Below the pieces are notes generated by a model. The model saw nothing but the letters and a program-made list of their open reading frames with translations, was not told the origin of the DNA and searched no databases. From NCBI GenBank assembly GCA_029983555.1, contig JASBZH010000067.1, forward strand, positions 1-5,422: a stretch of 5,422 nt of DNA, read 5' to 3'. The position numbers and the translations under genes were made by a program. Below are positions 5,139-5,422 of this stretch, in pieces. Position 1 is the first letter of the stretch, and each line of letters begins with the position of its first letter. The DNA comes from Peptoniphilus sp. GTDB taxonomy: Bacteria > Bacillota > Clostridia > Tissierellales > Peptoniphilaceae.

Positions 5139-5422
5139 TGATATTGACAAAATTTTCTCAAATTAAATCCACAAAAATGTTCAGATTACTTAGTTCCAAG
5201 ATATTAGAGTATATTTGTATCTTTTATAAAAATTTATCTGTATAAATACTTTTACAAAAAATTTATAATTAGAAATGTAAAATCAAATATATAAAAAAAT
5301 TTTATATTTCCTATAAATGTTTTCCCAATTATTTTATATTATTTAATAATTTAGTTTAAAATTTTTACAATAAAACCTGCTAACAAAAGTCAAGGAGAAA
5401 ATCAAATTAATTTTACTTTTCT
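5139..5422. other. AT-rich intergenic region with no gene seen
   Basis: About 284 bases, clearly more AT-rich than the genes and rich in A and T runs. No open frame with a plausible start and ribosome site is visible on either strand. Two inverted repeats stand out: ATATAAAA-aaa-TTTTATAT (5289-5307) and TTTTACA with TGTAAAA (5250-5256 and 5276-5282). Both are all or mostly A/T and could arise by chance here. An AAGGAG (5392-5397, plus strand) near the right edge has no start codon after it within the window. The region may contain further promoter elements or the end or upstream region of a neighbouring gene beyond 5422. Confidence 0.5.

Noticed and set aside
5144..5149. TTGACA on the plus strand, a perfect -35 hexamer
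   Set aside because: No acceptable -10 lies 16-18 bp downstream; the bases there are AAATCC-like. No gene with a start follows on that strand within the window.
5289..5307. AT-only hairpin as a rho-independent terminator
   Set aside because: The stem has no G or C, so it would be too weak, and such inverted repeats are expected by chance in this very AT-rich stretch.
5381..5386. TAACAA as a second Rex half-site
   Set aside because: The partner half (TTGTTA 6 bp upstream) is absent, so it is just a half-site in AT-rich sequence.
5392..5397. AAGGAG on the plus strand as ribosome site of a divergent gene
   Set aside because: The 25 bases after it contain no ATG, GTG or TTG, so a start at usable distance does not exist.
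1..5422. CRISPR array, tRNA, rRNA, insertion sequence or prophage remnants
   Set aside because: No regularly spaced repeats, no tRNA-like cloverleaf arms and no transposase or integrase sequence were seen. The window is a conserved housekeeping operon.

Overview
The window is almost entirely one six-gene operon on the minus strand, in the order rnfC-rnfD-rnfG-rnfE-rnfA-rnfB. It encodes a complete Rnf complex, the membrane-bound ferredoxin:NAD+ oxidoreductase that couples electron transfer to Na+ or H+ export. Several things point to a low-GC, Gram-positive strict anaerobe of the Clostridia/Tissierellia type. The gene order CDGEAB is the clostridial one. RnfC is short (444 aa) and lacks the long Ala-rich tail of enterobacterial RsxC. 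RnfB carries the extended, cysteine-rich clostridial ferredoxin region. The coding sequence is AT-rich and the Shine-Dalgarno sequences are purine-rich. Genus cannot be fixed from the sequence alone.

Layout, reading in the direction of transcription (right to left). Positions 5422-5058 are a very AT-rich stretch without a supported gene. Its last ~80 bases hold a good extended -10 promoter, a perfect 14-bp palindrome over the -10/start region that resembles a Rex (NADH-sensing repressor) operator, and a short leader with two mutually exclusive hairpins next to the rnfC ribosome binding site. Then come rnfC (5057-3723), rnfD (3711-2710), rnfG (2709-2128), rnfE (2116-1520), rnfA (1520-942) and rnfB (931-23). 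Junctions are 11, 0, 11, -1 and 10 nt, so one transcript with translational coupling is very likely. Only 22 nt follow rnfB, so its terminator or next gene is outside the window.

How the genes work together: reduced ferredoxin is thought to donate electrons to the Fe-S clusters of RnfB. These pass through the membrane Fe-S centre held by RnfA and RnfE to the covalently bound FMNs of RnfG and RnfD, and finally to RnfC, which carries FMN and two [4Fe-4S] clusters and reduces NAD+. The membrane subunits A, D and E form the ion path. All six subunits look intact and full length.

This is a well-known system, not a new one. The points worth a second look are the candidate Rex operator on the promoter, the switch-like leader, and departures from consensus at the flavin-attachment motifs of RnfG (Asp to Met, Gly to Ser) and RnfD (Gly to Tyr), plus an altered cluster motif and a charged tail in RnfB.
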